Assembly (NCBI RefSeq): GCF_017357425.1
Contig: NZ_CP014571.1
Span: 4,154,001 to 4,218,000, forward strand
DNA from: Arthrobacter sp. D5-1
GTDB taxonomy: Bacteria; Actinomycetota; Actinomycetes; Actinomycetales; Micrococcaceae
DNA length: 64,000 nucleotides
Direction: 5' to 3'
Position 1 is the stretch's first letter. The number at the start of each line of letters is the position of its first letter. The position numbers and the translations under genes are program-made. Positions 9,400 through 17,959 of this stretch are shown in pieces. A model generated the notes under the pieces. It made no database searches and was not told the DNA's origin. It saw nothing but the letters and a program-made list of their open reading frames with translations.

Positions 9400-10200
9400 T
9401 CAGCCGCGCACCCAGCGGTACGGGGTGGTGGTGGAGACCTTGAGCAGCCCGGAGCGCTCCAGGATTGGCCTCGAGAATTCGGTGGAATCACTGTGGATGA
9501 GGGTCTTTCCCAGCTCGAGTGCGGCCTGCGCACGGCGGGCCGTCAATGCCCGGTAAATCCCCCGACCGCGCCACTCTTCCCTGGTGGCGCCGCCCCAGAT
9601 ACCGGCGAAGGTTGTGCCTGGAACCGGTTCCAAACGTCCGGCGCTGACGATCTGCCCTTCAGCTTCGGCCACCCACAACTGCATCCCGTCATCGAGGGAG
9701 AGACGGCGCAGCAGGGCATCAGCCATCTCATCTGACACGGGTTCGCCGAACACTTCGTCCTGCATGGCGCTCATGGCCCGCACGTCCGGTTCCTCCGTGA
9801 CCTGCCGCAGGGTCACGCCGTCGGGAAGTGGCACAGCTGTGCTTAATGCCTGGGCTTCACCGATCATGATCGACTCGGGATCATCCTGGGTGAAGCCGTT
9901 TTCGATCAACGCTTCGTGCAACCCCGGTGCGTGGTCATGCCCGCGGGATTTCCATTCGACCCTGGTGATGTCAGGTTCAGCGCGGAAATAAGCGATGGCC
10001 TCGGCTACGAGCCGTTTGATGGTCTGCGAATCCGCGTCACCGAGATCCTGGTACGTGACGAAGCCCCGGCCCTTCATGAAGGTCACCAAACGCACAGGGC
10101 CGTGCTGGGTCACTTTGAGGGCACTCGGGGTCTCGGCGTCGGTGCGGAGGTCCTGGTCATATGCCGCGAGGAAGCGTGCTCGATCATCGGTTTGGCTCAT
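9400..10200 (-). CDS. GNAT-family N-acetyltransferase
   Basis: The 266-residue protein carries a C-terminal GNAT fold (about 125-260) with the acetyl-CoA pyrophosphate-binding loop WRGRGIYRAL around 210-219. The N-terminal 120 residues form an extra domain with no recognised motif; such two-domain proteins are common in actinobacteria. It probably transfers an acetyl group to a small-molecule or peptide amine; the acceptor is unknown. The ATG at 10200 has no ribosome site, but a TAGGCT box sits 6 bases upstream, suggesting a leaderless transcript. It stands alone, tail-to-tail with the GH30 gene. Confidence 0.85.
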   Translation of the reverse strand: MSQTDDRARFLAAYDQDLRTDAETPSALKVTQHGPVRLVTFMKGRGFVTYQDLGDADSQTIKRLVAEAIAYFRAEPDITRVEWKSRGHDHAPGLHEALIENGFTQDDPESIMIGEAQALSTAVPLPDGVTLRQVTEEPDVRAMSAMQDEVFGEPVSDEMADALLRRLSLDDGMQLWVAEAEGQIVSAGRLEPVPGTTFAGIWGGATREEWRGRGIYRALTARRAQAALELGKTLIHSDSTEFSRPILERSGLLKVSTTTPYRWVRG

Positions 10201-10281
10201 CCCGCGAGCCTACTGCAGGGTGGGCTCGCCCGATTCGATGGCCCGCTGCACACTAGACGGTAGGAGTCGTCTAACCCGCAG

Positions 10282-12201
10282 CTAGGCGTCGAATTGGGCA
10301 CGCTGCAGCCGGGCGAGGTCCACGGAGGCGCCATCCGAGAACACGAACCGACCATCCCCCTCGACCTCCCCTTCCCCGGCAACATACGTGACACCCGCAT
10401 CCGTCGAAGCACCTCCGTCACCGGCGAGGACAACGACGGCGGCGTAGTCACCGTCGTGCGCGGTACCCGAGGTTCCCACCCACGGAATGGTGAGCTCCGA
10501 ACCCATGGGGTGGGCACCAGAGCGGACGAACGTCCCGGACGAATCCAACGACATGCCGAATCCTGGAACTGGCATCACAGAGCCCACCACCGACGACGCA
10601 GCATCCACCGGCCAGCCGCCGATCCGCAAGGCACTCCCCGTGGAAGAGCCGGAAGCCCCGGAAACACGCACCAGCCGGAGCTCTACTGCCCCACGCGTCG
10701 CCGAAACCACGGTGACCGAGGGCCCGGGAGTCGCAACGCCGGCCACCCCGCTGCCGTGATCGGGACCGGCGTCGGGGTCAGGTTCAATCCAGTGGGCCGT
10801 GAACCGGGACGCTCCCAGCTGAACACCGCCCTCGGAGAACGAACCGAGATACTCAAACCCCGTCCGATGCGTGAGCCGGCCATCGGAATCAACGAACGCC
10901 ACCGCATTGTCCACGGACTCGGGTGTCAGGTCCGGGAACGTGTGGGTGGAGTACCCGATCCGCGCGTACAGCGGCGAGTCCGCCACCACAGCACCCACAA
11001 CGGCGTGGTCCGTGGCGTGGTTCCGGATCCGGACCACGCCGTCGGTTCGGGTCCCATCCACCTGCCAGCCCGGCGCCGCGATCAGCCGCTGCGTGTCGGC
11101 AACCTCAACGGGCAAAGGTGCCTCCACCGCAGTCCACACCCGGTTGTCCGCGGGCAACGCGAGCCCGAGCATGCCTTTCGCGGCCCAATACGGGGACCCA
11201 AATCCGGAGTAGGCCTGCTTCATGCCCGCGAACTCGCCGTGCCACCCGATGGACAGCAACCCGTCCTCCGTGATGGAGCCGTGCCGGGCAAAGTAGTCCA
11301 GCATCCCGGAGGAAGCACGCCGGGAAAGACCTGGGGCCAAGCGCGTGTGCCCGGACAACTCCCCCACCCAGAACGGCGCGGCGGCCGCGAACCGGTAGAT
11401 CAGACTCCGGCCTTGAATGAGCGGGGCACCGTTCGCGCCCACCAAATACGCGGCGTCGTCCAGGAAATCAGCCAGCCGGTCGCCGTCGAGCGTTTTGCGA
11501 GCAGTAACCCGGGGGTCAGAAGGCGCCATCAACGCCCAAAGCTGCGGATACACCTGGAATGCCCAGCCCACGTAGTGGTCGTAGGCACGCTCGGGACCGT
11601 CCGCGAACCAGCCACCGCCCCGGTACAGGGAGTCATGGATGGCGAGTCCGGCGTCGATGTCCTCATCGGAGTACCGGCCGCCCACGGATGCCAGGAATGT
11701 CTCCACCACAATTTGGAACCAGACCCAGTTGATGGGCGGGTACTCCTCACCGATCACAGTCTCGAACCATGCGATGAGCTGCTCCTGCACGCGCTCCGGC
11801 AGCTTGTCCCACAGGACGTCGCGGGTCAGTGCCAGGCCAACAGCCAACGACGCCGCCTCCACCTTCGCCTGCCCCAGCTCACCAGGCGTCGGCCACCGGT
11901 CCGGGTTGGCGGGATTGGTTCCGGCGTCCAGTCCGGCGGCGTACCACTCGGCGATCCAGCCCGTGCTGGCAGGGTCGCCCGCCATCCGGAACGAGGCCAG
12001 CAGGAACGTCCGGGCGAAGGCTTCCAGAGAATCACTTCGCGGGCCGTAGCGGCTGTTGGCTCCGGGCAGGTGGATGTTGGCGTGATCGTCCGTGCCGAAC
12101 TGATGCGCCGAACGCAGGAGGTGATCCGCGTACGCACACCAGTGCTCCCGGGTGAGGCCGGTGAAGGGTGAGAGCTGGTAATCCAGGGGCGGCAGAAGCA
12201 T
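10282..12201 (-). CDS. DUF2264 family protein, probable polysaccharide-processing enzyme
   Basis: The 639-residue protein matches the DUF2264 family as I recognise it. The N-terminal part is rich in Trp and aromatic helices (SLEAFARTFLLASF near residue 60; INWVWFQIVVETFL near 155; DHYVGWAFQVYPQL near 205), resembling an (alpha/alpha) toroid like those of polysaccharide lyases and unsaturated glucuronyl hydrolases. The C-terminal part looks like beta-sandwich. There is no signal peptide, so it acts in the cytoplasm. Its ATG overlaps the stop of the regulator gene by one base (TGATG), and it is the last gene of a three-gene leftward operon behind a heparinase-like gene. Function is unproven; a role in breaking down imported oligosaccharides is inferred from fold and neighbours. 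Confidence 0.8.
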   Translation of the reverse strand: MLLPPLDYQLSPFTGLTREHWCAYADHLLRSAHQFGTDDHANIHLPGANSRYGPRSDSLEAFARTFLLASFRMAGDPASTGWIAEWYAAGLDAGTNPANPDRWPTPGELGQAKVEAASLAVGLALTRDVLWDKLPERVQEQLIAWFETVIGEEYPPINWVWFQIVVETFLASVGGRYSDEDIDAGLAIHDSLYRGGGWFADGPERAYDHYVGWAFQVYPQLWALMAPSDPRVTARKTLDGDRLADFLDDAAYLVGANGAPLIQGRSLIYRFAAAAPFWVGELSGHTRLAPGLSRRASSGMLDYFARHGSITEDGLLSIGWHGEFAGMKQAYSGFGSPYWAAKGMLGLALPADNRVWTAVEAPLPVEVADTQRLIAAPGWQVDGTRTDGVVRIRNHATDHAVVGAVVADSPLYARIGYSTHTFPDLTPESVDNAVAFVDSDGRLTHRTGFEYLGSFSEGGVQLGASRFTAHWIEPDPDAGPDHGSGVAGVATPGPSVTVVSATRGAVELRLVRVSGASGSSTGSALRIGGWPVDAASSVVGSVMPVPGFGMSLDSSGTFVRSGAHPMGSELTIPWVGTSGTAHDGDYAAVVVLAGDGGASTDAGVTYVAGEGEVEGDGRFVFSDGASVDLARLQRAQFDA

Positions 12202-13352
12202 CAGAGCGAATCCTCCAGGACGACTCCAGCCAACCCTCGCGGTGCGCCTACGGAGGATTCCCGCACAATCAGCTCGGGGTTCAGGTCAATGCGATGCACA
12301 GGGCGCATCCTTCCTTCGGCCAGGCGCGCAGCCATGAGCTGCACCGCCACCTTGCCGACGTAGCTTTTGGGTGGCCTCACCGCGGAGATGGCGGGCTCGG
12401 CAAGGTAGGCCACTTCGTCGTCGTACCCCACAATCGCCATGCTGCCTGGGACATCCACGCCCCGGTCCACGCAGTGCTGCACGAACGCCACGGCCTGGGT
12501 GTCCGAGTGCACCAGCATTGCCGTAGTTCCGGTGGAACGGCACAGATCCAGGACGTGATCAAAGTGCTTGGCACGATCGCCGTTGTCCAGCTTGGCTGAG
12601 TCCTCGTGAATGGACTTTTCCATCGGAATCTTGAGCGCGGCAAGGGCCTGTTTCCAACCGCGGACCACATGCGGGCTGGTGGGGCTGGTGGAATCCGTGA
12701 GGCATCCGATCATCCGGTGCCCCTCCTGCCACAGATGGCGCACGGCCATCCCGGCGCCAAAGGAATGATCGGTGGCGACCCACTCCAGACGATGCGCGGG
12801 GATTTCCGACGGCGCCCGCCGTTCGGCCAGGATCACCGGAATGGGCAGGGCATTGAGCCACCTCAGCAATTCCTTCCCGTGCTCACCGCCCATATCGGGG
12901 GCCACGATCAGCCCGTCGATGTTCTGGGTATCCAGCAACGCCTGGACCTGGCGGCGGTTGTCGGCAGCGTCGTAGGCGGAGCCACGGACCAGGATGCGGA
13001 GGTTCTGCGCCTCGGCCTCGCCACGCGCACCGGAAATCACCTGCGGCCAGTAATAGTCCAGCGACGGAACCACCATGCCAATGGAGTAGCTGTGCGCCGA
13101 CGGCCGCCCCACAGCCACCGAACGGTCCAATGGGCTGGGCAGCGTGGCGCCGCCATGGACGCGGGACACGAGTCCTTCGTCGGCGAGGGTGTTCACATCA
13201 CGCCGGATAGTCAGTTCACTGACGCCCAACTTCGCGGCAATATCGCGCACGGTGATGGCTCCATGCGCCCGCAGCTCCTCCATGAGCCGTTCACGGCGCT
13301 GCAGGGAAAAGAGGGACTTGCCGCCCGCTTCCGGGGTCTGTTCAGAACTCAA
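12201..13352 (-). CDS. Hybrid regulator: DeoR-type HTH fused to a LacI-type sugar-binding domain
   Basis: The product is about 383 residues. The N terminus carries a DeoR winged helix (RRERLMEELRAHGAITVRDI, then SELTIRRDVNTL and the RVHGGAT signature). The remainder (about 85-375) is a periplasmic-binding-protein-like sensor of the LacI/GalR class (IGMVVPSLDYYW; GYDDEVAYLAEPAISAVRPP), not the sugar-phosphate sensor usual for DeoR. I place the start at TTG 13352, preceded by GGAGG at 8 bases and overlapping the heparinase stop by 4 bp (TTGA). A longer frame to 13475 lies inside the heparinase gene and lacks a ribosome site. It sits between the two catabolic genes of its operon and probably represses both this operon and the divergent transporter operon. 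The ligand is likely a sugar. Confidence 0.88.
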   Translation of the reverse strand: MSSEQTPEAGGKSLFSLQRRERLMEELRAHGAITVRDIAAKLGVSELTIRRDVNTLADEGLVSRVHGGATLPSPLDRSVAVGRPSAHSYSIGMVVPSLDYYWPQVISGARGEAEAQNLRILVRGSAYDAADNRRQVQALLDTQNIDGLIVAPDMGGEHGKELLRWLNALPIPVILAERRAPSEIPAHRLEWVATDHSFGAGMAVRHLWQEGHRMIGCLTDSTSPTSPHVVRGWKQALAALKIPMEKSIHEDSAKLDNGDRAKHFDHVLDLCRSTGTTAMLVHSDTQAVAFVQHCVDRGVDVPGSMAIVGYDDEVAYLAEPAISAVRPPKSYVGKVAVQLMAARLAEGRMRPVHRIDLNPELIVRESSVGAPRGLAGVVLEDSL

Positions 13353-15325
13353 GATGTTGCCTCCACTGTGAGGGTAAACGCGCCCGAAGCGCGGTTTTCG
13401 GTGGGCATACGGAAACGGATCCGGGTCAATTTTTCGCCCCAGATGTCGCTGAGGAGAGGATCGTCGAGGTGCCATTCGTCCACGAGTACGACGGCGGTGG
13501 CCGGCTTCCAGCGCAGGTGCAGGCCCCTGCCGGTTTCCGCAGCCGGAATCCCGTCGGGCGCGACGATCGCGGTCGCGTCTGTACCGACGCTGACGGTGCC
13601 GGCAACCAGATAGGTGATGTCGACGTCGGGCGTTCCCTCAGGCGGACGCGTGCCCTCAGGCGCGGGTTCGGGCAGGTTCCAGCGGTCGTCAATCACCACG
13701 GTCCCCAGCTCCCGGTTCATGAGCGAGGTGCGGATCCATTGCTCAGCGTGGTCCAAACCGTAGGCCGCTCCCAGTCCAAGCGCGAGGGTGGGTTCCTCAA
13801 GGGTCGGCTCCTGGAGTACGGTCGCCGCGAACGAAGACCCGGTCCCCTGCTCCAGTCCGAACGGTGCGGGGACGCTGTGCCACGCACTCTGCATGGCCCG
13901 AATCCGGTACCGATCTGGTCCGAACGTTTGCGCGGTGTACGTGGGCTGGCCGGCGTCGACCAACAGGGGCACACCATCCACGGCGACCACCACTGAACCG
14001 ACGTCGCGGTGGTTGTGGTGCTCGCCGTTGTGTCCGCCCTTGGCCGCGAGGGTGAGCCCGACGAATGAGCCCGGAGTCTGCCGCGCCACCATGATCTGGA
14101 CGGACGGAAGGTACGTCCCCCAACTAGGTAACAGCACATGTCCCAATGGACGCTCATTGCGACGTTTGCTGTCACTCAGTTGGGTGAGGACGCGGCCCAG
14201 GCCGGCGGCGGCGTTGGGTTCGGGTTCGACGGCGGCAAAGGCGGCCGCGTGCGCGGCGGCCTCAGAGTCCCCCAGCCGGACAGCCCAGCGTTGCAGCATG
14301 TCCCACGGGAGTCCGTGGTGGGCGCGGGCCGGGCCGTCGGCAACGTTGAGGAACCATCCATGCCCCAAGTGCATGCGGTGCGGGAATGCCACCAGTGCGC
14401 GGATGACGGGCAGGTCCGGATCGAGCTCGCCGCCGCTTGCCTCCTCCAGCAGGGCAAGGCCTTCGAGCGCGCGGCCGGCCCCGTTCCACCAATAGGCGAA
14501 GCCTTCGTCGATGGCACCGTCGGCGGGAATGGAGGCGAGGAAGCGGTCCAGGCCCTCGATGCAGCGTGCAATAACCGCCGCCTGCAACCCAGGGTCATCC
14601 ACCAGCAGCAATGCCGCAGCGATGATGTTCGAGTGGATCCACGGATTCCAATTATGAACGTCGCCGTCCAACCCCAGCCAATGCCAGTCGAGCCTGTCCA
14701 GGAACGGCCGGATGACCCGTTCCTGTGTCTCCAGACGGATGCGTCGACGCAGACCGGGAGCACGTTCATCGAGCTGTGAACCGAGCACATGGTCCAGCCA
14801 CGCGAGCTGCGCCACCACCTCCCCTGCGCCGAGATCGAGGTACGGCCGGGAACGCTCAGGGACCACATCGCCACTGCGGGTGAACACGTCGTCGTGCGCG
14901 GCCCAGCTCCACGAACTCTGCTCGCACAGGAGGAAGGCGCCGTCAATCACCTCGTCAAGCCAACCGTCGTCGGAGGCAGGACCAGCCACAGCAGCCATCA
15001 CGACGGCGCGCGTCAGTCGCTGCTGCCGCCCCGCCACCAGCCCCTCGTATGCCGTGCGGTTGCCGTCGCGGAAGTAGCGCGCGTAATGGGACACGAGCGG
15101 TTGGGGCCAGTGACTCCCCTTTTCCTCCGCTGCTTGGGCGCGCAGTTCCGCGAGGGGGCTGCCAGCAGCGCGCTGCCATCCGGCGTCGGACGCTGGACGG
15201 ACGGCGAGGCGGTCCCGGGCGCCGCGGAGCGACTCCATCAGAGCCGGTGCGCCTGCAGACGTACCCCAGGCCCTTAACAGGGGCCTCAGTGGTGGCGCGT
15301 CAACGGCGGGGATGCCGGTTGCCAT
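13349..15325 (-). CDS. Heparinase II/III-like polysaccharide lyase family protein
   Basis: The 658-residue protein has an N-terminal helical toroid (about 1-375) and a C-terminal heparinase II/III beta-sandwich starting near residue 405, with the family's core GGHNGEHHNHRDVGS (around 430) and GVPLLVDAGQPTY. Members cleave uronate-containing polysaccharides by beta-elimination; here the His-rich core is intact. There is no signal peptide, so it probably acts on imported oligosaccharides. Residues of about 381-403, just before the beta domain, are encoded by a 66-bp dispersed palindrome in frame (14119-14184). It is the first gene of a leftward operon with the hybrid regulator and DUF2264, divergent from the ABC importer operon. 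Substrate is unknown; glucuronate- or galacturonate-bearing glycans are the likely class. Confidence 0.85.
   Translation of the reverse strand: MATGIPAVDAPPLRPLLRAWGTSAGAPALMESLRGARDRLAVRPASDAGWQRAAGSPLAELRAQAAEEKGSHWPQPLVSHYARYFRDGNRTAYEGLVAGRQQRLTRAVVMAAVAGPASDDGWLDEVIDGAFLLCEQSSWSWAAHDDVFTRSGDVVPERSRPYLDLGAGEVVAQLAWLDHVLGSQLDERAPGLRRRIRLETQERVIRPFLDRLDWHWLGLDGDVHNWNPWIHSNIIAAALLLVDDPGLQAAVIARCIEGLDRFLASIPADGAIDEGFAYWWNGAGRALEGLALLEEASGGELDPDLPVIRALVAFPHRMHLGHGWFLNVADGPARAHHGLPWDMLQRWAVRLGDSEAAAHAAAFAAVEPEPNAAAGLGRVLTQLSDSKRRNERPLGHVLLPSWGTYLPSVQIMVARQTPGSFVGLTLAAKGGHNGEHHNHRDVGSVVVAVDGVPLLVDAGQPTYTAQTFGPDRYRIRAMQSAWHSVPAPFGLEQGTGSSFAATVLQEPTLEEPTLALGLGAAYGLDHAEQWIRTSLMNRELGTVVIDDRWNLPEPAPEGTRPPEGTPDVDITYLVAGTVSVGTDATAIVAPDGIPAAETGRGLHLRWKPATAVVLVDEWHLDDPLLSDIWGEKLTRIRFRMPTENRASGAFTLTVEATS
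14119..14184. repeat. 66-bp dispersed palindrome, copy A (inside a coding sequence)
   Basis: The copy starts CCCAACTAGGTAACAGCACA and ends GCTGTCACTCAGTTGGG. By hand alignment about 52 of 66 positions match copy B at 42079, with no gap. It lies inside the heparinase gene; 66 bp is 22 codons, so the frame is kept and the element contributes the stretch QLSDSKRRNERPLGHVLLP. Confidence 0.85.
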
Positions 15326-15344
15326 ATAAATTCTTCTCTCATTT

Positions 15345-15377
15345 GTTCGATCTTGAATGTTTTAGATCAAGTTCGAT
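15345..15377. promoter_or_regulatory. Candidate operator in the divergent heparinase/dehydrogenase promoter region
   Basis: Two GTTCGAT direct repeats (15345-15351 and 15371-15377) lie 26 bp apart with a partial dyad (GATCTTGA ... TAGATCAAG) between them, in the 163-bp AT-rich gap between the divergent operons. DeoR proteins often bind such repeated elements. A possible rightward promoter, TTGTTT (15396-15401) and TATTAG (15418-15423), follows. Assignment to the hybrid regulator is inference. Confidence 0.4.
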
Positions 15378-15488
15378 TGAGTTGAATGAACTGTCTTGTT
15401 TATGAGTATGTACTGATTATTAGATGTGATGCAACACATAAATCACGGTCGAACAGGCCGCCGAAAACTTCGAAGGGAGGATCCCTCA

Positions 15489-16502
15489 ATGTCGCTCAAG
15501 CCCCAGGCACTGCTGGTCATGAATAGCGGAACCTTTACTGACCAGTTCGATTCCACGCGACTGGAGCGGCTGTCCAAAATGGTGGATCTCGGCGATCAGC
15601 CGTGGACGGATTCCCTGGACGAACCCGGATTGCTGGGCCGTTTGGAAGAGGTGGAAATCCTCCTTACCAGTTGGGGAGTGCCGCACCTCAACGCTGAGCG
15701 TTTGGAACGCATGCCCAAGCTCCGGGCAGTGTTCCACTGTGCAGGAACAGTGCGCAGCTTCGTCAGTGAAGAACTGTGGGATCGCGGCATCACCGTCACC
15801 AACGGCGCCGACGCCAACGCGATCCCGGTGGCCGAGTTCACCTTCGCTTCGATCGTCCTGGCGGGCAAGAAGGCGCATGTGCTGGCCAACGACGCCCGGA
15901 CGCACCGGGAAGACTGGAGCTACATCGGTGATCGCGGCGAACTGGGCAACATCGGCCGGGTGGTAGGCGTCGTCGGGTTCTCCCGCATTGGCCGCAGGGT
16001 GGTCCAATTGGTCCAACAACTCCAGGACGTCACCTGCCTGGTCAGCGACCCGTACGCCGATCCCTTGGACGTGGCGGCGGCCGGCGGCAAACTGGTCACC
16101 CTCGAAGAACTCCTGCCCGTATCTGATGTGGTCACCATCCACGCACCCGCACTCCCCGAAACCCGCAACATGATCAGCACGGCCCAGCTCGGCGCCATGA
16201 AGGACCACGCGACGCTCATCAACACCGCCCGCGGTTCGCTCGTTGACACGGAAGCCCTCGAAAAGGAGTGCACCACCGGTCGAATCACGGCGCTGCTGGA
16301 CGTCACGGAACCTGAACCGTTGCCGGCTGAGTCCACCCTGTACGACCTCCCCAACGTCATCATCACCCCACACATCGCAGGTTCGCTCGGGACTGAAACC
16401 CGGCGGATGTCCGATGCCGCACTCGATGACCTTGAACGATACCTCGCCGGCAAGGACCTCCTGGCACAGGTAGTCCATGAGGACCTCGGCCTCAGCGCCT
16501 GA
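15489..16502 (+). CDS. D-isomer-specific 2-hydroxyacid dehydrogenase family protein
   Basis: The 337-residue cytosolic NAD(P)-dependent oxidoreductase has the family's two-domain layout. The catalytic residues are visible: Arg248 in NTARGSLVD, the Glu of DVTEPEPL (about 274) and His295 in TPHIAG. The dinucleotide loop reads GVVGFSRIGRRV, with Ser where the usual second Gly of GxGxxG stands. I chose ATG 15489 because GGGAGG lies eight bases upstream; an earlier in-frame ATG at 15426 lacks one. It is the first gene of the rightward operon, so it probably reduces or oxidises a hydroxyacid derived from the imported sugar. The exact substrate cannot be read from sequence. Confidence 0.88.
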   Translation: MSLKPQALLVMNSGTFTDQFDSTRLERLSKMVDLGDQPWTDSLDEPGLLGRLEEVEILLTSWGVPHLNAERLERMPKLRAVFHCAGTVRSFVSEELWDRGITVTNGADANAIPVAEFTFASIVLAGKKAHVLANDARTHREDWSYIGDRGELGNIGRVVGVVGFSRIGRRVVQLVQQLQDVTCLVSDPYADPLDVAAAGGKLVTLEELLPVSDVVTIHAPALPETRNMISTAQLGAMKDHATLINTARGSLVDTEALEKECTTGRITALLDVTEPEPLPAESTLYDLPNVIITPHIAGSLGTETRRMSDAALDDLERYLAGKDLLAQVVHEDLGLSA

Positions 16503-16564
16503 ACCCAAGCACCATGAAGCCGCAGCTGCGGCAAACTTGTAACCCAGTACTAAAGGAGAACGCA

Positions 16565-17845
16565 ATGAAGCGCACAACCCTCGCCGCAATCGCCCTTGCG
16601 GTGACTGCAGGGCTCGGACTCACCGGCTGTGCCGGCGCTGCCGGTCCCGCCGAACCGCAGGCGGCCGAAGGCAAGACCCGGCTGACCGTCTCGGTCTGGA
16701 ACTACGAGGGCACCCCGGAGTTCAAGGCCCTCTTTGACGGCTACGAGGCCGCCAACCCCACCGTGGACATCGAACCCGTGGACATCCTTGCTGATGACTA
16801 CCCCCAGAAGGTCACCACCATGCTGGCCGGTGGCGACACCACTGACGTGCTCACCATGAAGAACGTGATCGACTACTCCCGCTACGCCAGCAACGGCCAG
16901 CTGCAGGAGATCAACAGCGTGGTGGACAAGGTGGGCAAGGACAACCTCGCCGGCCTGGACGCGTTCGACATCGACGGCAAGTACTTCGCTGCTCCCTACC
17001 GCCAGGACTTCTGGCTCCTGTACTACAACAAGGACCTGTTCAAGGCTGCCGGCATCGAGGAGCCGAAGGACCTGACCTGGGAGAAGTACACGGAGATCGC
17101 CAAGAAGCTCACCACCGAGGCCGGTGGCAAGAAGACGTACGGCACCTACCACCACATCTGGCGTTCCGTGGTCCAGGCCATCGCAGCAGCCCAGAACGGC
17201 GCTGACCAGAACAGCGGCGACTATGGCTTCATGGAGGACCAGTACAACACCGCCTTGGACCTCCAGAAGTCCGGCACTACCCTGGACTTCGGCACCGCCA
17301 AGAGCCAGAAGACCAGCTACCGCACCATGTTCGAGACCGGCCAGGCTGCCATGATGCCCATGGGCACCTGGTACACGGCGGGCATCCTGCAGGCCAAGAA
17401 GGACGGCAAGACCAACGTCAACTGGGGCCTGGCTCCACTGCCGCAGAAGAACGATGACGGCAAGGTCACCACGTTCGGTTCGCCCACGGCCTTCGCCGTG
17501 AACAAGAACGCCACCCACTCCGATGAGGCAAAGAAGTTCATTGAGTGGGCCGCCGGTGAAGAGGGCGCCAAGGCCATCTCCAAGATCGGTGTTGTCCCGG
17601 CGCTGCAGAACGAGTCCGTCACCGCTGAGTACTTCAAGCTGGACGGCCTGCCTACGGACGAGCTCTCCAAGAAGGCTTTCGCCCCGGATCAGACCGCCCT
17701 GGAAATGCCCGTCAGCGACAAGTCTGCCGCGACGGACAAGATCCTCAACCAGGAGCACGACCTCATCATGGTCGGCGAGCGCTCCGTCAGTGATGGCCTC
17801 GCCGAGATGGGCAAGCGCGTCACCAGCGAAGTCCTGGGCAAGTAA
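16565..17845 (+). CDS. Sugar ABC transporter substrate-binding lipoprotein
   Basis: This 426-residue family-1 extracellular solute-binding protein carries a lipoprotein signal: a basic start, a hydrophobic core, and the lipobox LTGC with Cys22 as the lipidated residue. The start at 16565 follows AAAGGAG; the in-frame ATG at 16514 would place a non-signal peptide ahead of it. The mature protein should be anchored outside the membrane and deliver oligosaccharide to the two permeases downstream. A strong hairpin (17866-17895) follows the gene, probably stabilising its mRNA so that more binding protein than permease is made. Ligand inferred from context: galactose-containing oligosaccharides. Confidence 0.92.
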   Translation: MKRTTLAAIALAVTAGLGLTGCAGAAGPAEPQAAEGKTRLTVSVWNYEGTPEFKALFDGYEAANPTVDIEPVDILADDYPQKVTTMLAGGDTTDVLTMKNVIDYSRYASNGQLQEINSVVDKVGKDNLAGLDAFDIDGKYFAAPYRQDFWLLYYNKDLFKAAGIEEPKDLTWEKYTEIAKKLTTEAGGKKTYGTYHHIWRSVVQAIAAAQNGADQNSGDYGFMEDQYNTALDLQKSGTTLDFGTAKSQKTSYRTMFETGQAAMMPMGTWYTAGILQAKKDGKTNVNWGLAPLPQKNDDGKVTTFGSPTAFAVNKNATHSDEAKKFIEWAAGEEGAKAISKIGVVPALQNESVTAEYFKLDGLPTDELSKKAFAPDQTALEMPVSDKSAATDKILNQEHDLIMVGERSVSDGLAEMGKRVTSEVLGK

Positions 17846-17865
17846 GGCCAGGCAAGCCACTGGTT

Positions 17866-17895
17866 CCGGTGCTGCGTCCCTGGACGCGGCACCGG
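17866..17895 (+). other. Intercistronic hairpin between binding-protein and permease genes
   Basis: CCGGTGCTGCGTCC (17866-17879) pairs with GGACGCGGCACCGG (17882-17895), 14 bp including one T-G wobble, around a minimal loop. It begins 21 bp after the binding-protein stop and has no T-tract, so mRNA protection or partial attenuation is more likely than full termination. Confidence 0.7.
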
Positions 17896-17959
17896 ACCCG
17901 GACCTTAATTCTCCGGATCCTGAAATGGAGGAACGCCCCCGACGCCGGGAGCGGTCATC

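Noticed and set aside
10294..12171. Long rightward frame opposite DUF2264
   Set aside because: Arg/Pro/His-rich product typical of a shadow; the leftward gene is coupled to its operon by overlapping start and stop.
13353..13475. Longer N terminus of the hybrid regulator
   Set aside because: It overlaps the end of the heparinase gene by over 120 bp and lacks a ribosome site; TTG 13352 has GGAGG and a 4-bp TTGA overlap.
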